DNA of 7,752 nucleotides from the NCBI GenBank assembly GCA_049514575.1, contig JBEKUX010000090.1:1-7752 (forward strand), written 5' to 3'. The stretch is from BOG-1184 sp049514575 (GTDB taxonomy: Bacteria; Fibrobacterota; Chitinivibrionia; Chitinivibrionales; Chitinispirillaceae). Both the position numbers and the translations under genes were made by a program. Positions 1-6,430 of this stretch are shown one piece after another (position 1 is the first letter of the stretch; each line of letters opens with the position of its first letter). The notes below the pieces were generated by a model that saw nothing but the letters and a program-made list of their open reading frames with translations, made no database searches and was not told the origin of the DNA.

Positions 1-1529
1 GGCGATACAAACAGCTGCTGACCTGTACTGTTCGCCGATAAATTCTTCATCATTAAACGGCGATACCCGGTCACCGCATACTGGCCGTCCACTGATATCC
101 CCCCATGATAACTCCCGTCACTGATCAGCTCATGCGGCTCCGATGGGCCGACAACAGGTTTGCCTCCGCTCATCTTCTGTGAAAACGTCTTCGTCAATGG
201 CCATGCAGATGTTCCGTTATCACAGGCAGAGTTTGTATACACAATACACGTATCCCCTGCCGGGTTCACCCACCATTGCGGAGCATAGGCAGTGTCAGGG
301 GCAAGGGTGGCTCGCGGCGATCCAAGCGAATCCAGACTGCGGACCGTGATCTTCGACGGACCCGATTGTCCCACATCGTTGCTGCAATACGCTACATACC
401 GGCCGTCAGGCGAGATCGTGGGCAGGAACACATTACGGTCATCAAGATACTCCAACAATGTAGGAAACATCCTGCTGAAATCTACATAGCAGAGCGTTCG
501 ATCATTTCCCGAAACATTAACAAAGACGATTCTAACTCCTGACGTTCCCATAAACGATTGAAAATCATTAGTACCCGCCACAATATAGACCGGATTTGTT
601 GGACCTGTCGATTGTCCGATATACTGGCCGTTCGGAATCACCCCACGCGCACACCGGAATCCAACATATTCACATGCCGTGGAAAGTTCTGTCGCATAGG
701 TCACTGACCGGTGGGATGGCCGTAAATACATCAAAGAATAATTATAAGAACCTCCTTTTATTACTTTCTCGTATTCATTATTCGGTTTAAACGCACCTAA
801 TGAATTGGTAATATTTGTACCGTTGTACGCACATTTCCAATCGTTCGTCCACTCAAAGACATTACCCGCCATATCGTATAATCCAAGCGAATTCGGAAGC
901 CGTTTTGCTACCCAATGAGTCATGCCGGATGAATTTTTCCCAAACCATGAATAATAACACGCATAACTACTGTCCGCAGCAGCACTGAACGGCAATAACG
1001 ACGACGCTCCCCGCGCCGCGAACTCCCACTCCGATTCGGTCGGCAACCGGTATCCGTCTCGCGAAACATCGCACCGCAAGCCCGTAAGTTCGTAAACACT
1101 GCCGCCTGAGGGAGGATGGACGCCGGAATACATATATACCGTATCAAGATGTTCGGCCCTGCTCCGCGCATTGCAGTACAGCACCGCATCAAACCACGAA
1201 ACGTAATATACCGGATAGTTATCACCCACCCCGTACTGAGAACTGTCGGTAACTGGCCGCTTGCCTGTAACATCGTAATACTGCTTCTGTGTCACTTCCG
1301 TAGTGTCCATCCAGTAATTGTAAGTAAACGTGCTCTGCATACCGGGTTTTTCATCGTACGAGGCAAGCGTATTGTTCCATCCCTGCTGGAACGATTTACC
1401 CGCACTTAAAATTTTCTTCATCCCGGGATGCAAAAGGTCGCTGGGCCTGCCACGGTCAGGTGACAAAGGGGTGCAGGTCAGCATCATCGCGATAAAGGCA
1501 ATAATCGCGCGATTATATCTAACAAACAT
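1..1529 (-). CDS. FGE-fold plus WD40-like propeller lipoprotein, partial (Fibrobacter TIGR02171-like)
   Basis: The frame starts at ATG 1529 and stays open to the left edge, giving 509 residues with no stop, so the C-terminus is missing. GAGGAG at 1540-1545 lies 10 nt before the start. Residues 1-18 are a short basic/hydrophobic leader ending at Cys19 (MMLTC), a possible but imperfect lipobox. Residues about 40-295 match the formylglycine-generating-enzyme/SUMF1 fold: WMDTTEVTQKQYYDV (72-86), YPVYYVSWFDAVLYCNA, YRLPTESEWEF (160-170), LYDMAGNVFEWTNDW (217-231), VIKGGSY and GFRCARG (290-296). The two catalytic cysteines of true FGEs after GGSY are replaced by Tyr264 and Leu269, so sulfatase-activating activity is unlikely. 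Residues about 320-509 contain propeller-like blades, for example TISPDGRYVAY (371-381) and ISVDGQYAVTGYR near the edge. This architecture recalls the Fibrobacter succinogenes paralogous family TIGR02171, whose members are around 900 residues and of unknown function. A binding or surface role is inference. Confidence 0.88.
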   Translation of the reverse strand, partial: MFVRYNRAIIAFIAMMLTCTPLSPDRGRPSDLLHPGMKKILSAGKSFQQGWNNTLASYDEKPGMQSTFTYNYWMDTTEVTQKQYYDVTGKRPVTDSSQYGVGDNYPVYYVSWFDAVLYCNARSRAEHLDTVYMYSGVHPPSGGSVYELTGLRCDVSRDGYRLPTESEWEFAARGASSLLPFSAAADSSYACYYSWFGKNSSGMTHWVAKRLPNSLGLYDMAGNVFEWTNDWKCAYNGTNITNSLGAFKPNNEYEKVIKGGSYNYSLMYLRPSHRSVTYATELSTACEYVGFRCARGVIPNGQYIGQSTGPTNPVYIVAGTNDFQSFMGTSGVRIVFVNVSGNDRTLCYVDFSRMFPTLLEYLDDRNVFLPTISPDGRYVAYCSNDVGQSGPSKITVRSLDSLGSPRATLAPDTAYAPQWWVNPAGDTCIVYTNSACDNGTSAWPLTKTFSQKMSGGKPVVGPSEPHELISDGSYHGGISVDGQYAVTGYRRLMMKNLSANSTGQQLFVS

Positions 1530-1539
1530 AACGAAAAAA

Positions 1540-1545
1540 CTCCTC
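1540..1545 (-). promoter_or_regulatory. Ribosome binding site of the FGE-fold lipoprotein gene
   Basis: GAGGAG on the minus strand, 10 nt upstream of the ATG at 1527-1529. It supports this start; no competing upstream start with a leader-like N-terminus is seen. Confidence 0.7.
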
Positions 1546-1582
1546 GTTTTCTCTATTTGAAAAGCGGCTCTGCGGACAGTGG

Positions 1583-1604
1583 AAAAACGTCTTCATAAAA
1601 CGCT
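1583..1604 (-). terminator. Possible weak intrinsic terminator after the GH29 gene
   Basis: On the minus strand CGTTTT-ATG-AAGACG can form a 6-bp stem with one G-U pair and a 3-nt loop. The stem extends to 8 bp if another G-U and an A-U pair are counted, and it is followed by a run of five T. It lies 26 to 47 nt after the GH29 stop codon, where a terminator would be expected. The stem is AT-rich and probably weak. If it works, the FGE-fold gene would need its own promoter, and I see none between it and the ribosome binding site. Confidence 0.3.
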
Positions 1605-1629
1605 GTAGATTACTATAAAAATTTTGCAA

Positions 1630-3774
1630 TTATTGGAGGAAAATGGTGGTACTCACCGCTTCCTTTCCCATGGTGGATGCTTTTAAAATGTAAACTCCCG
1701 ATGCATGTTGGGGAATTGAGAAATCCACGACGCCGGACTTGGTGAAGAATGGTTGCCGTTTTATTGTCTTACCGTCTATGCGCACCAGCTCTATACTGAT
1801 ATTTTCCGCTCCCAGTAAGCGGAGGTGAATGTGTCCTCGGCGGATCGCCTGAATTTCGAGCCTCGGCTGCTGTGTTACGGACAGGCTGGTCCACTTTATT
1901 GCGGAGGGACCGGCTGTGCCGACAATGCCGAAGTTGTTGATAAGAGGAAAGGAACGGCCCCTATTGATGGTTAATCGCACCTTTGAAGCTACGACAGGAG
2001 GAGACACCTGGTGAATCCGCTTGTACCCGATCGTTGAACCGGTGAACAAACCGCCGTCGTTTCCATTTGCGGCTGGATGTCCGCTTTGTTCGCAATCAGC
2101 GCTCGCTGTTTTGTTCAGGGCAACGTTCGTACCGTTAGAATCGAACGCCTTGAAATCGTAAAAACTTGCCCAGCAGTATGTATCCAGGCCGGTAATGGTT
2201 ATCCGCACATAGCGGACGTTGTTTGCGGTAAATGTGTCGGTCTGCGTCTGAGCTGCAACGGTACTTGCGGTTTTATCAACCGATAATGACCAGTTTACGC
2301 TGTCTAAGGAGGTTTCGATTTTATATTTAAAAACATGCCCCACATGTTCCCACATGACCTCTGAACCGGCAAGATTATAGCTTGCCCCCAGGTCCACCAT
2401 CCACCAGTGGCCTGTATTTCCGTCACATGCCGCCCATCGGGTTGAATTCCCCGGATTTATGGTGAACCACCGGCTTCCGTCCCATGTCTGGATCGTGTGG
2501 TTTGCCACTCGCTGGCCGAGCGGAATATATTCCTGCAGGAAAAACATACGTATCGTATCCATCCCGCCAAGATCAACCTCGAGCGAAGGCGAAGCGTCAG
2601 TGCTTTCAGGCGCCCAGTATGAATCGTAAGCGGTGTCTATCGCCTTGTCCGCGCCAAAAACCGGATCGTTTCCCCGCACGCTGCTTGCAGTGGCAGTTTT
2701 CCCGTGCGCCAGGTTCATAGAGTAAATGCTGTCCACCCATGCCTTGAAACTGCGCAATATGGGGAATGCCTCCGTATCGATAACGCCCGAAGGGTTTGGA
2801 GGAATATTCATCACTACTGCAGCACCGCGGCCTACCGAAGTCAGATATACACGCTTAAATGTATCAAGCGGTGCAACGCTCGGGTGATTATACCAAAACC
2901 AGTCTCCTTGCAAACTCATGTCCGCTTCGTAAGGATGCCATTCACCCCATCCCCACATCCAACTTAAGTTGCTGTCTGGCCAAACCAGGTTGCTGTTTGG
3001 AGGCGGGTACGGGTTCCAGCACGTATCAAAATTAATCCCCGATTCATTGCCCGGCCACCAGATATGGATATGTCCGGTATCACTCCACCAGTCACCCTGT
3101 TGGGACACGGCCATGGGCTGAAGGCTGAGAATTGTTTGATATACCGTATCCCAGTTAATACTATTTGAGATATAGCTCTCGTCGAAGTACACTTCGTCAA
3201 TGGTACCGTAGTTGGTATAGAGCTCCCTTAATTGTGTTATGAAGTATTGATTATAGGTCGGATAGTTTACTTCTTCTGCAGTGCAATAGTGCAAATCCCC
3301 TGGTGCGCAATAGATGCCTAATCTCAATCCTGCGGAATGACACGCGTCCGATAGTTCCTTGATGACGTCGCCTTTACCGCCTTTCCAGGGTGACGAGGCA
3401 ACACTGTAGGTGGTCGTTTTAGTCTGCCACAAGCAAAAACCATCGACGTGTTTGGCGATCGCAAGAATTCCTTTAAATCCGCCGGCTTTTGCTGCGGCAA
3501 CCCATTGATTAGCATTGAAGTTGTCGGGATTAAAGAGTGTCGGTGTCGTGTCACTGTAACACTCGCCGCGTCCGACGAAATAGTATGGCGCGTACGTTTC
3601 GAGGCCGAAACAAGTCATAAGCAAAAGTTCGTTTTTATGCCATGCAAGTTGAACGGCACTAGGTATTGGTTCAAGAGGTGCAGGTGGAGGTGCGGCAAAA
3701 CTGTTGAATAATGCTGATAATACTATAAAAACGAGACACTTATAAGCTGTCCTGAACTTTAGATAGTAGATCAT
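1630..3774 (-). CDS. Secreted GH29 alpha-L-fucosidase-like protein with F5/8C modules and T9SS-like tail
   Basis: 714 residues. A signal peptide covers about residues 1-28 (hydrophobic CLVFIVLSALFNSFA). The GH29 barrel spans about 35-350, with FNPDNFNANQWV, AKHVDGFCLW (107-116), a SPWKGGKGDVIKEL segment, QLRELYTNYGTIDEVYFDES (181-200) and VVMNIPPNPSG. Asp198 fits the GH29 nucleophile and Glu244 in GNESG fits the acid/base position of the GH29-B subfamily, which cleaves branched alpha-1,3/1,4-fucosides. Two substrate histidines are changed: Cys55 stands where IHFG is usual and Val110 where KHHDG is usual, so activity or specificity may be altered. After the barrel comes an F5/8C module split by a second, permuted F5/8C module (see the separate entry). 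Residues about 640-714 (ELVRIDGKTIKRQ, SGVYILKAS, TTIFLQ) resemble a type A T9SS sorting domain, suggesting export to the cell surface or medium. The start ATG has only a weak GGA 6 nt upstream. The gene lies 104 nt after the FkbM-type gene, with a possible promoter of its own. Confidence 0.9.
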   Translation of the reverse strand: MIYYLKFRTAYKCLVFIVLSALFNSFAAPPPAPLEPIPSAVQLAWHKNELLLMTCFGLETYAPYYFVGRGECYSDTTPTLFNPDNFNANQWVAAAKAGGFKGILAIAKHVDGFCLWQTKTTTYSVASSPWKGGKGDVIKELSDACHSAGLRLGIYCAPGDLHYCTAEEVNYPTYNQYFITQLRELYTNYGTIDEVYFDESYISNSINWDTVYQTILSLQPMAVSQQGDWWSDTGHIHIWWPGNESGINFDTCWNPYPPPNSNLVWPDSNLSWMWGWGEWHPYEADMSLQGDWFWYNHPSVAPLDTFKRVYLTSVGRGAAVVMNIPPNPSGVIDTEAFPILRSFKAWVDSIYSMNLAHGKTATASSVRGNDPVFGADKAIDTAYDSYWAPESTDASPSLEVDLGGMDTIRMFFLQEYIPLGQRVANHTIQTWDGSRWFTINPGNSTRWAACDGNTGHWWMVDLGASYNLAGSEVMWEHVGHVFKYKIETSLDSVNWSLSVDKTASTVAAQTQTDTFTANNVRYVRITITGLDTYCWASFYDFKAFDSNGTNVALNKTASADCEQSGHPAANGNDGGLFTGSTIGYKRIHQVSPPVVASKVRLTINRGRSFPLINNFGIVGTAGPSAIKWTSLSVTQQPRLEIQAIRRGHIHLRLLGAENISIELVRIDGKTIKRQPFFTKSGVVDFSIPQHASGVYILKASTMGKEAVSTTIFLQ
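2050..2457 (-). other. Circularly permuted F5/8C (discoidin/CBM32-like) module nested in the GH29 C-terminal module
   Basis: Residues about 440-575 of the GH29 protein. The insert starts in the middle of a typical F5/8C domain (NSTRWAACDGNTGHWWMVDL, 443-462). It continues through FKYKIETSLDSVNWS and VRYVRITITGLDTYCWASFY to the normal domain end (DFKAFDSNGT, 540-549). Only then does the normal domain beginning follow (NVALNKTASADCEQSGHPAA, 550-569, then NGNDGG). Joining the end to the start restores a canonical module. The host module is split around it: its first half, NLAHGKTATASS to GSRWFTI, is residues 354-439, and its second half, TIGYKRIHQVSPP to LINNFGIVG, is 581-619. The order is therefore A1-B2-B1-A2. 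The assignment is by eye from family motifs. Confidence 0.7.
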
Positions 3775-3849
3775 TTTGTTTCCATAATCAATCGATTATA
3801 TAATCAGATTGTTTCTGTTCCTCATGAATAAATATAAGCTAAAAAATGA

Positions 3850-3876
3850 GTTATAGCATAAAGTTTTTCATGTCAA
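3850..3876 (-). promoter_or_regulatory. Possible sigma70-type promoter of the GH29 gene
   Basis: On the minus strand TTGACA (3871-3876) is followed after 15 nt by TATAAC (3850-3855), preceded by TGC as in an extended -10 element. It sits just past the FkbM-type stop codon and would give a leader of about 70 nt. The -35 is perfect but the spacer is 2 nt shorter than ideal, and the region is AT-rich, so chance is possible. Confidence 0.35.
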
Positions 3877-3878
3877 AA

Positions 3879-4787
3879 TTAAGCACCCTTATGCATCTCT
3901 TGCTGTAACATGTGCTTAGCCACAAACGTAATATCATGGCCCCAAAATCTATTGGAGGTTGCTGAATTAACCGATTCGCCTTTCAGTGTTTCAAGCCGGT
4001 AATTATGCTCATTGAGCCAGACAAGAATGTCCCGGGCCTGGTATGGATAATGATGCATGTTTCCGGGCCAGATTTCCAAGAACAGAGTCGGCCGGCATTG
4101 TGCCAGGAATCGGGCAGCACCCCGCAGTACGAGAAGCTCCGCCCCTTCGGTATCTATCTTTACAATAGGTATATCAGGTTTTTGGGACCAGTTCCACCAA
4201 CTGTCAAGGCGTTGCGTCGGAACACGTATTTTTCTTGCACTCCCAGATCTTCCCGTATCTACCATGCCATCACCGCTGACATGCTCGTCGGCATGGACAA
4301 AGAAGTCGGTTTCTCCATCATCATCACTGAGCGCTATTTGATGCAGATGAACTTGAGGTTCAAGATGGTTGTATCGGATTGTTGCATTAAAAAGTTGATA
4401 TTGGTGAGGGCCCGGATCAAAGGCCTCGATCTTTAAATATGGGAACCGCCTTAATACCGCCAAAGAGATCAATCCGATATTTGCTCCAACATCAAGAAAC
4501 CAGCGTGCTTCACGACGCTTGATCTCTCTGCTCAGTGCTTTGACAAGTTGAGGCTCGTACACATCAGATGCATTTTGCAAACGGGACATTAACGAAGTGC
4601 CTCTGGAGCTGAGAACAACGTAACCGGCATACTCCTGTGCTTTCAGTGTCTGGTTCTCCAGATTCACTGACCACTGCCGGGGTTTTCGATAGAGCAGCCT
4701 TTTCAAACCTTTGGCTGTGGTAACTGAAAATGCCAGCCAGCGGCGAATGATTGGCCGGGTTGCTGTAGGAACAACGGCTTGGAACAT
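3879..4787 (-). CDS. FkbM-family SAM-dependent methyltransferase
   Basis: 302 residues from ATG 4787. FkbM-family enzymes methylate hydroxyl groups of sugars or secondary metabolites, and in polysaccharide loci usually act on a sugar of the repeat unit. The AdoMet-binding core is clear: motif I FLDVGANIGLISLAV (97-111), the acidic end of strand 2 in IEAFDPGPHQY (120-130), then VKIDTEGAELLVLRGA (209-224), the hallmark of the family, and PTLFLEIWPGN (233-243). The N-terminal 50 residues are basic and not recognised. I chose ATG 4787 because AAGGA lies 8 nt upstream of it. An in-frame ATG at 4820 would add 11 residues (MTEKTKARIKS) but has no visible ribosome binding site. The gene lies about 120 nt after the flippase, same strand. 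The methyl acceptor cannot be told from the sequence. Confidence 0.9.
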   Translation of the reverse strand: MFQAVVPTATRPIIRRWLAFSVTTAKGLKRLLYRKPRQWSVNLENQTLKAQEYAGYVVLSSRGTSLMSRLQNASDVYEPQLVKALSREIKRREARWFLDVGANIGLISLAVLRRFPYLKIEAFDPGPHQYQLFNATIRYNHLEPQVHLHQIALSDDDGETDFFVHADEHVSGDGMVDTGRSGSARKIRVPTQRLDSWWNWSQKPDIPIVKIDTEGAELLVLRGAARFLAQCRPTLFLEIWPGNMHHYPYQARDILVWLNEHNYRLETLKGESVNSATSNRFWGHDITFVAKHMLQQEMHKGA

Positions 4788-4795
4788 GGATTTTA

Positions 4796-4800
4796 TCCTT
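4796..4800 (-). promoter_or_regulatory. Ribosome binding site favouring the inner start of the FkbM-type gene
   Basis: AAGGA on the minus strand, 8 nt before ATG 4787. The region before the alternative ATG 4820 (GCTCGTACATATACA) has no purine-rich anti-SD match. Confidence 0.45.
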
Positions 4801-4906
4801 GCCTTTGTTTTCTCTGTCATTGTATATGTACGAGCAACTTTCTAGAATTTAATATTATCAAGGGAACCGATATTTTTTTTATAAAGATAATGGCTTTTAT
4901 TCGATA

Positions 4907-6427
4907 TTAAACCCTTTTGGGAGACAGAATGTTTTGCAATCGGTTCCACAGTTGTAGGGCTATATTTATTTCCTGCGCCTGCCATACTCCCAGGCCGATT
5001 GAAACCGGAAGGTATGCCAGGCAACTGACCGCCAATACCGACAACAGAATAAATACATTAGTGATAAGCATCCGGGCCAATAACAATCCTGCACATATTA
5101 TTGCGCCTGAGAGTATTGGCCGGACGACCGCAGATCTGAGGATTTCAATGAGCGAGATCCGGAAGAACCTGTTATTGACATACCACAGAAACAGGGGTAC
5201 TGAAACAGCAGACCCTAATATAGCAGCCATTCCCGCGCCATTTACACCCCACCGGGGGATAAAAATGAGATAACCGGCAAGGCTGGTCAGGCCAAAGATA
5301 AACGTAAATGCCGCAATCAGTTTCGGATGGCCAAGGCCGGCCACTATCCCTGCCGTCACAACTGCAAGTGCATATAGACTATAAGCGATTATCAATAACC
5401 GGAACACAACCGTTGATTTGGCGGCAAAGTCCGGACCGATCCAGAACCGCAGGATTTCAGGAGCAAGGACCAGCAACGGAACCGCGCACATGACCACCAG
5501 AACCATGTTTAAATTCTGTGCGCGCAGAAAAAGCCGTTTAAGCTGATCGCTGCGGTTCTGTGCCTGCAGGCCGCTTGAAAAAGGGAAAACCGTTTCCAGC
5601 GTTTTGCCGCATAGCTGGTGGATGCGTGAGGCAACAGACAGGGGGATGCTGTACGCTGTTACTGCCGCCACGCCGATCCAGATACCTAACAGCGTCCGGT
5701 CCAGTTGTGTGGCCAGGACAGCAAATATCACCGACAAGGTGCTGTAAATGCCGAAGGAAAAAATCCGTTTGAACATGGCACGGTCAAAGCTGATCGTCCA
5801 GCGAATGTCCGGCAACAGCGTACGGACCCCCCAGATATAAAGCGCAATCGACAGCAAGGTGCCGATGACGTTCATGAGCACGACCCAGATTACCCCCTTA
5901 CCAAGCATCACAACGCAAAGACTGCCTACAGTTGAGAAGGTGTTCATCGCCAGGAAAATTCCCACCACCCAGTCATAGCGTTGAAGTCCGGCAAGAATCG
6001 CTCCTCCCCACCAGCCGACTGTACCAAGGCAAAATCCCAACCCTGCTAATCGGAACGCAACGATACTTTGCCCTTGAAGCGCCTCAGGCATCTTGAAAAT
6101 ATCGGTTGCAAGTATTTGGGAAAAAGCCACAATCGCGCCACCCCCCAAAATGCCTACCGATAAATTAAAAATAAGCGAAGTCCCTAATAATTTACGGATA
6201 TTGTCACGGTCATTGACGGCGATGTACTGTGCCAGATATTTGGTCCCTGCGGTTTGAAGGGAGTTGAACATCGACAGGTAGCCGACGATGTTGCCGACCA
6301 GCGCCCAGATGCCATAGGCGGTTTCCCCAAGACCGCGGACAATAAAGGGCGTTACGACCAGCGTCAGGGCCGCAGGCCAGACAAACCCCCCCAGACTGAA
6401 AATCATGTTTTTAACGATTCGATGCAA
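4907..6427 (-). CDS. Wzx/MATE-type polysaccharide flippase
   Basis: 506 residues, the usual length for the oligosaccharide flippase (RfbX/Wzx, MOP superfamily) family. These inner-membrane proteins move undecaprenyl-linked repeat units to the periplasmic face. The protein is hydrophobic throughout, with about 14 predicted membrane segments by eye, including roughly 9-31, 40-60, 86-108, 124-146, 154-174, 178-200, 306-325, 340-362, 372-392, 396-415, 436-455 and 458-478. Family features include the N-terminal TPFIVRGLGETAYGIWALVG, LDRTLLGIWIGVAAVTAYSI in the middle, and GVNGAGMAAILGSAVSVPLF (394-413). The start codon is TTG with a strong GAGGT 5 nt upstream. The first in-frame ATG (Met8) has no ribosome binding site. 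Only 3 nt separate it from the stop of the upstream methyltransferase, so translation is probably coupled. The exact substrate is unknown. Confidence 0.93.
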   Translation of the reverse strand: MHRIVKNMIFSLGGFVWPAALTLVVTPFIVRGLGETAYGIWALVGNIVGYLSMFNSLQTAGTKYLAQYIAVNDRDNIRKLLGTSLIFNLSVGILGGGAIVAFSQILATDIFKMPEALQGQSIVAFRLAGLGFCLGTVGWWGGAILAGLQRYDWVVGIFLAMNTFSTVGSLCVVMLGKGVIWVVLMNVIGTLLSIALYIWGVRTLLPDIRWTISFDRAMFKRIFSFGIYSTLSVIFAVLATQLDRTLLGIWIGVAAVTAYSIPLSVASRIHQLCGKTLETVFPFSSGLQAQNRSDQLKRLFLRAQNLNMVLVVMCAVPLLVLAPEILRFWIGPDFAAKSTVVFRLLIIAYSLYALAVVTAGIVAGLGHPKLIAAFTFIFGLTSLAGYLIFIPRWGVNGAGMAAILGSAVSVPLFLWYVNNRFFRISLIEILRSAVVRPILSGAIICAGLLLARMLITNVFILLSVLAVSCLAYLPVSIGLGVWQAQEINIALQLWNRLQNILSPKRV

Positions 6428-6430
6428 CGG

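Noticed and set aside
645..740. FGE/C-type-lectin-like domain as a possible variable protein of a diversity-generating retroelement
   Set aside because: The FGE domain is N-terminal rather than at the protein end, and I see no reverse transcriptase and no adenine-biased template repeat in the window.
1613..1625. TTGCAA and TATAGT near each other upstream of the FGE-fold gene
   Set aside because: The spacing is only 6 nt, which does not fit a sigma70 promoter, and the other -10 candidates nearby are poor.
3841..3866. AT-only hairpin (TTAT-GCT-ATAA) flanked by A and T runs after the FkbM-type gene
   Set aside because: The stem is only 4 bp with mismatched flanks, and the same bases are better explained as part of the possible GH29 promoter.
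4005..4436. Plus-strand open frame of 143 codons
   Set aside because: It lies wholly antisense to the well-supported FkbM-type gene, has no recognisable motif and no family resemblance.
4861..4906. AT-rich stretch with a possible hairpin and a run of eight T between the flippase and FkbM-type genes
   Set aside because: The T-run is on the plus strand, where no gene ends. On the minus strand the potential stem (AAAG/CTTT) is short and bulged and is followed by A, so it does not look like a terminator for the flippase.
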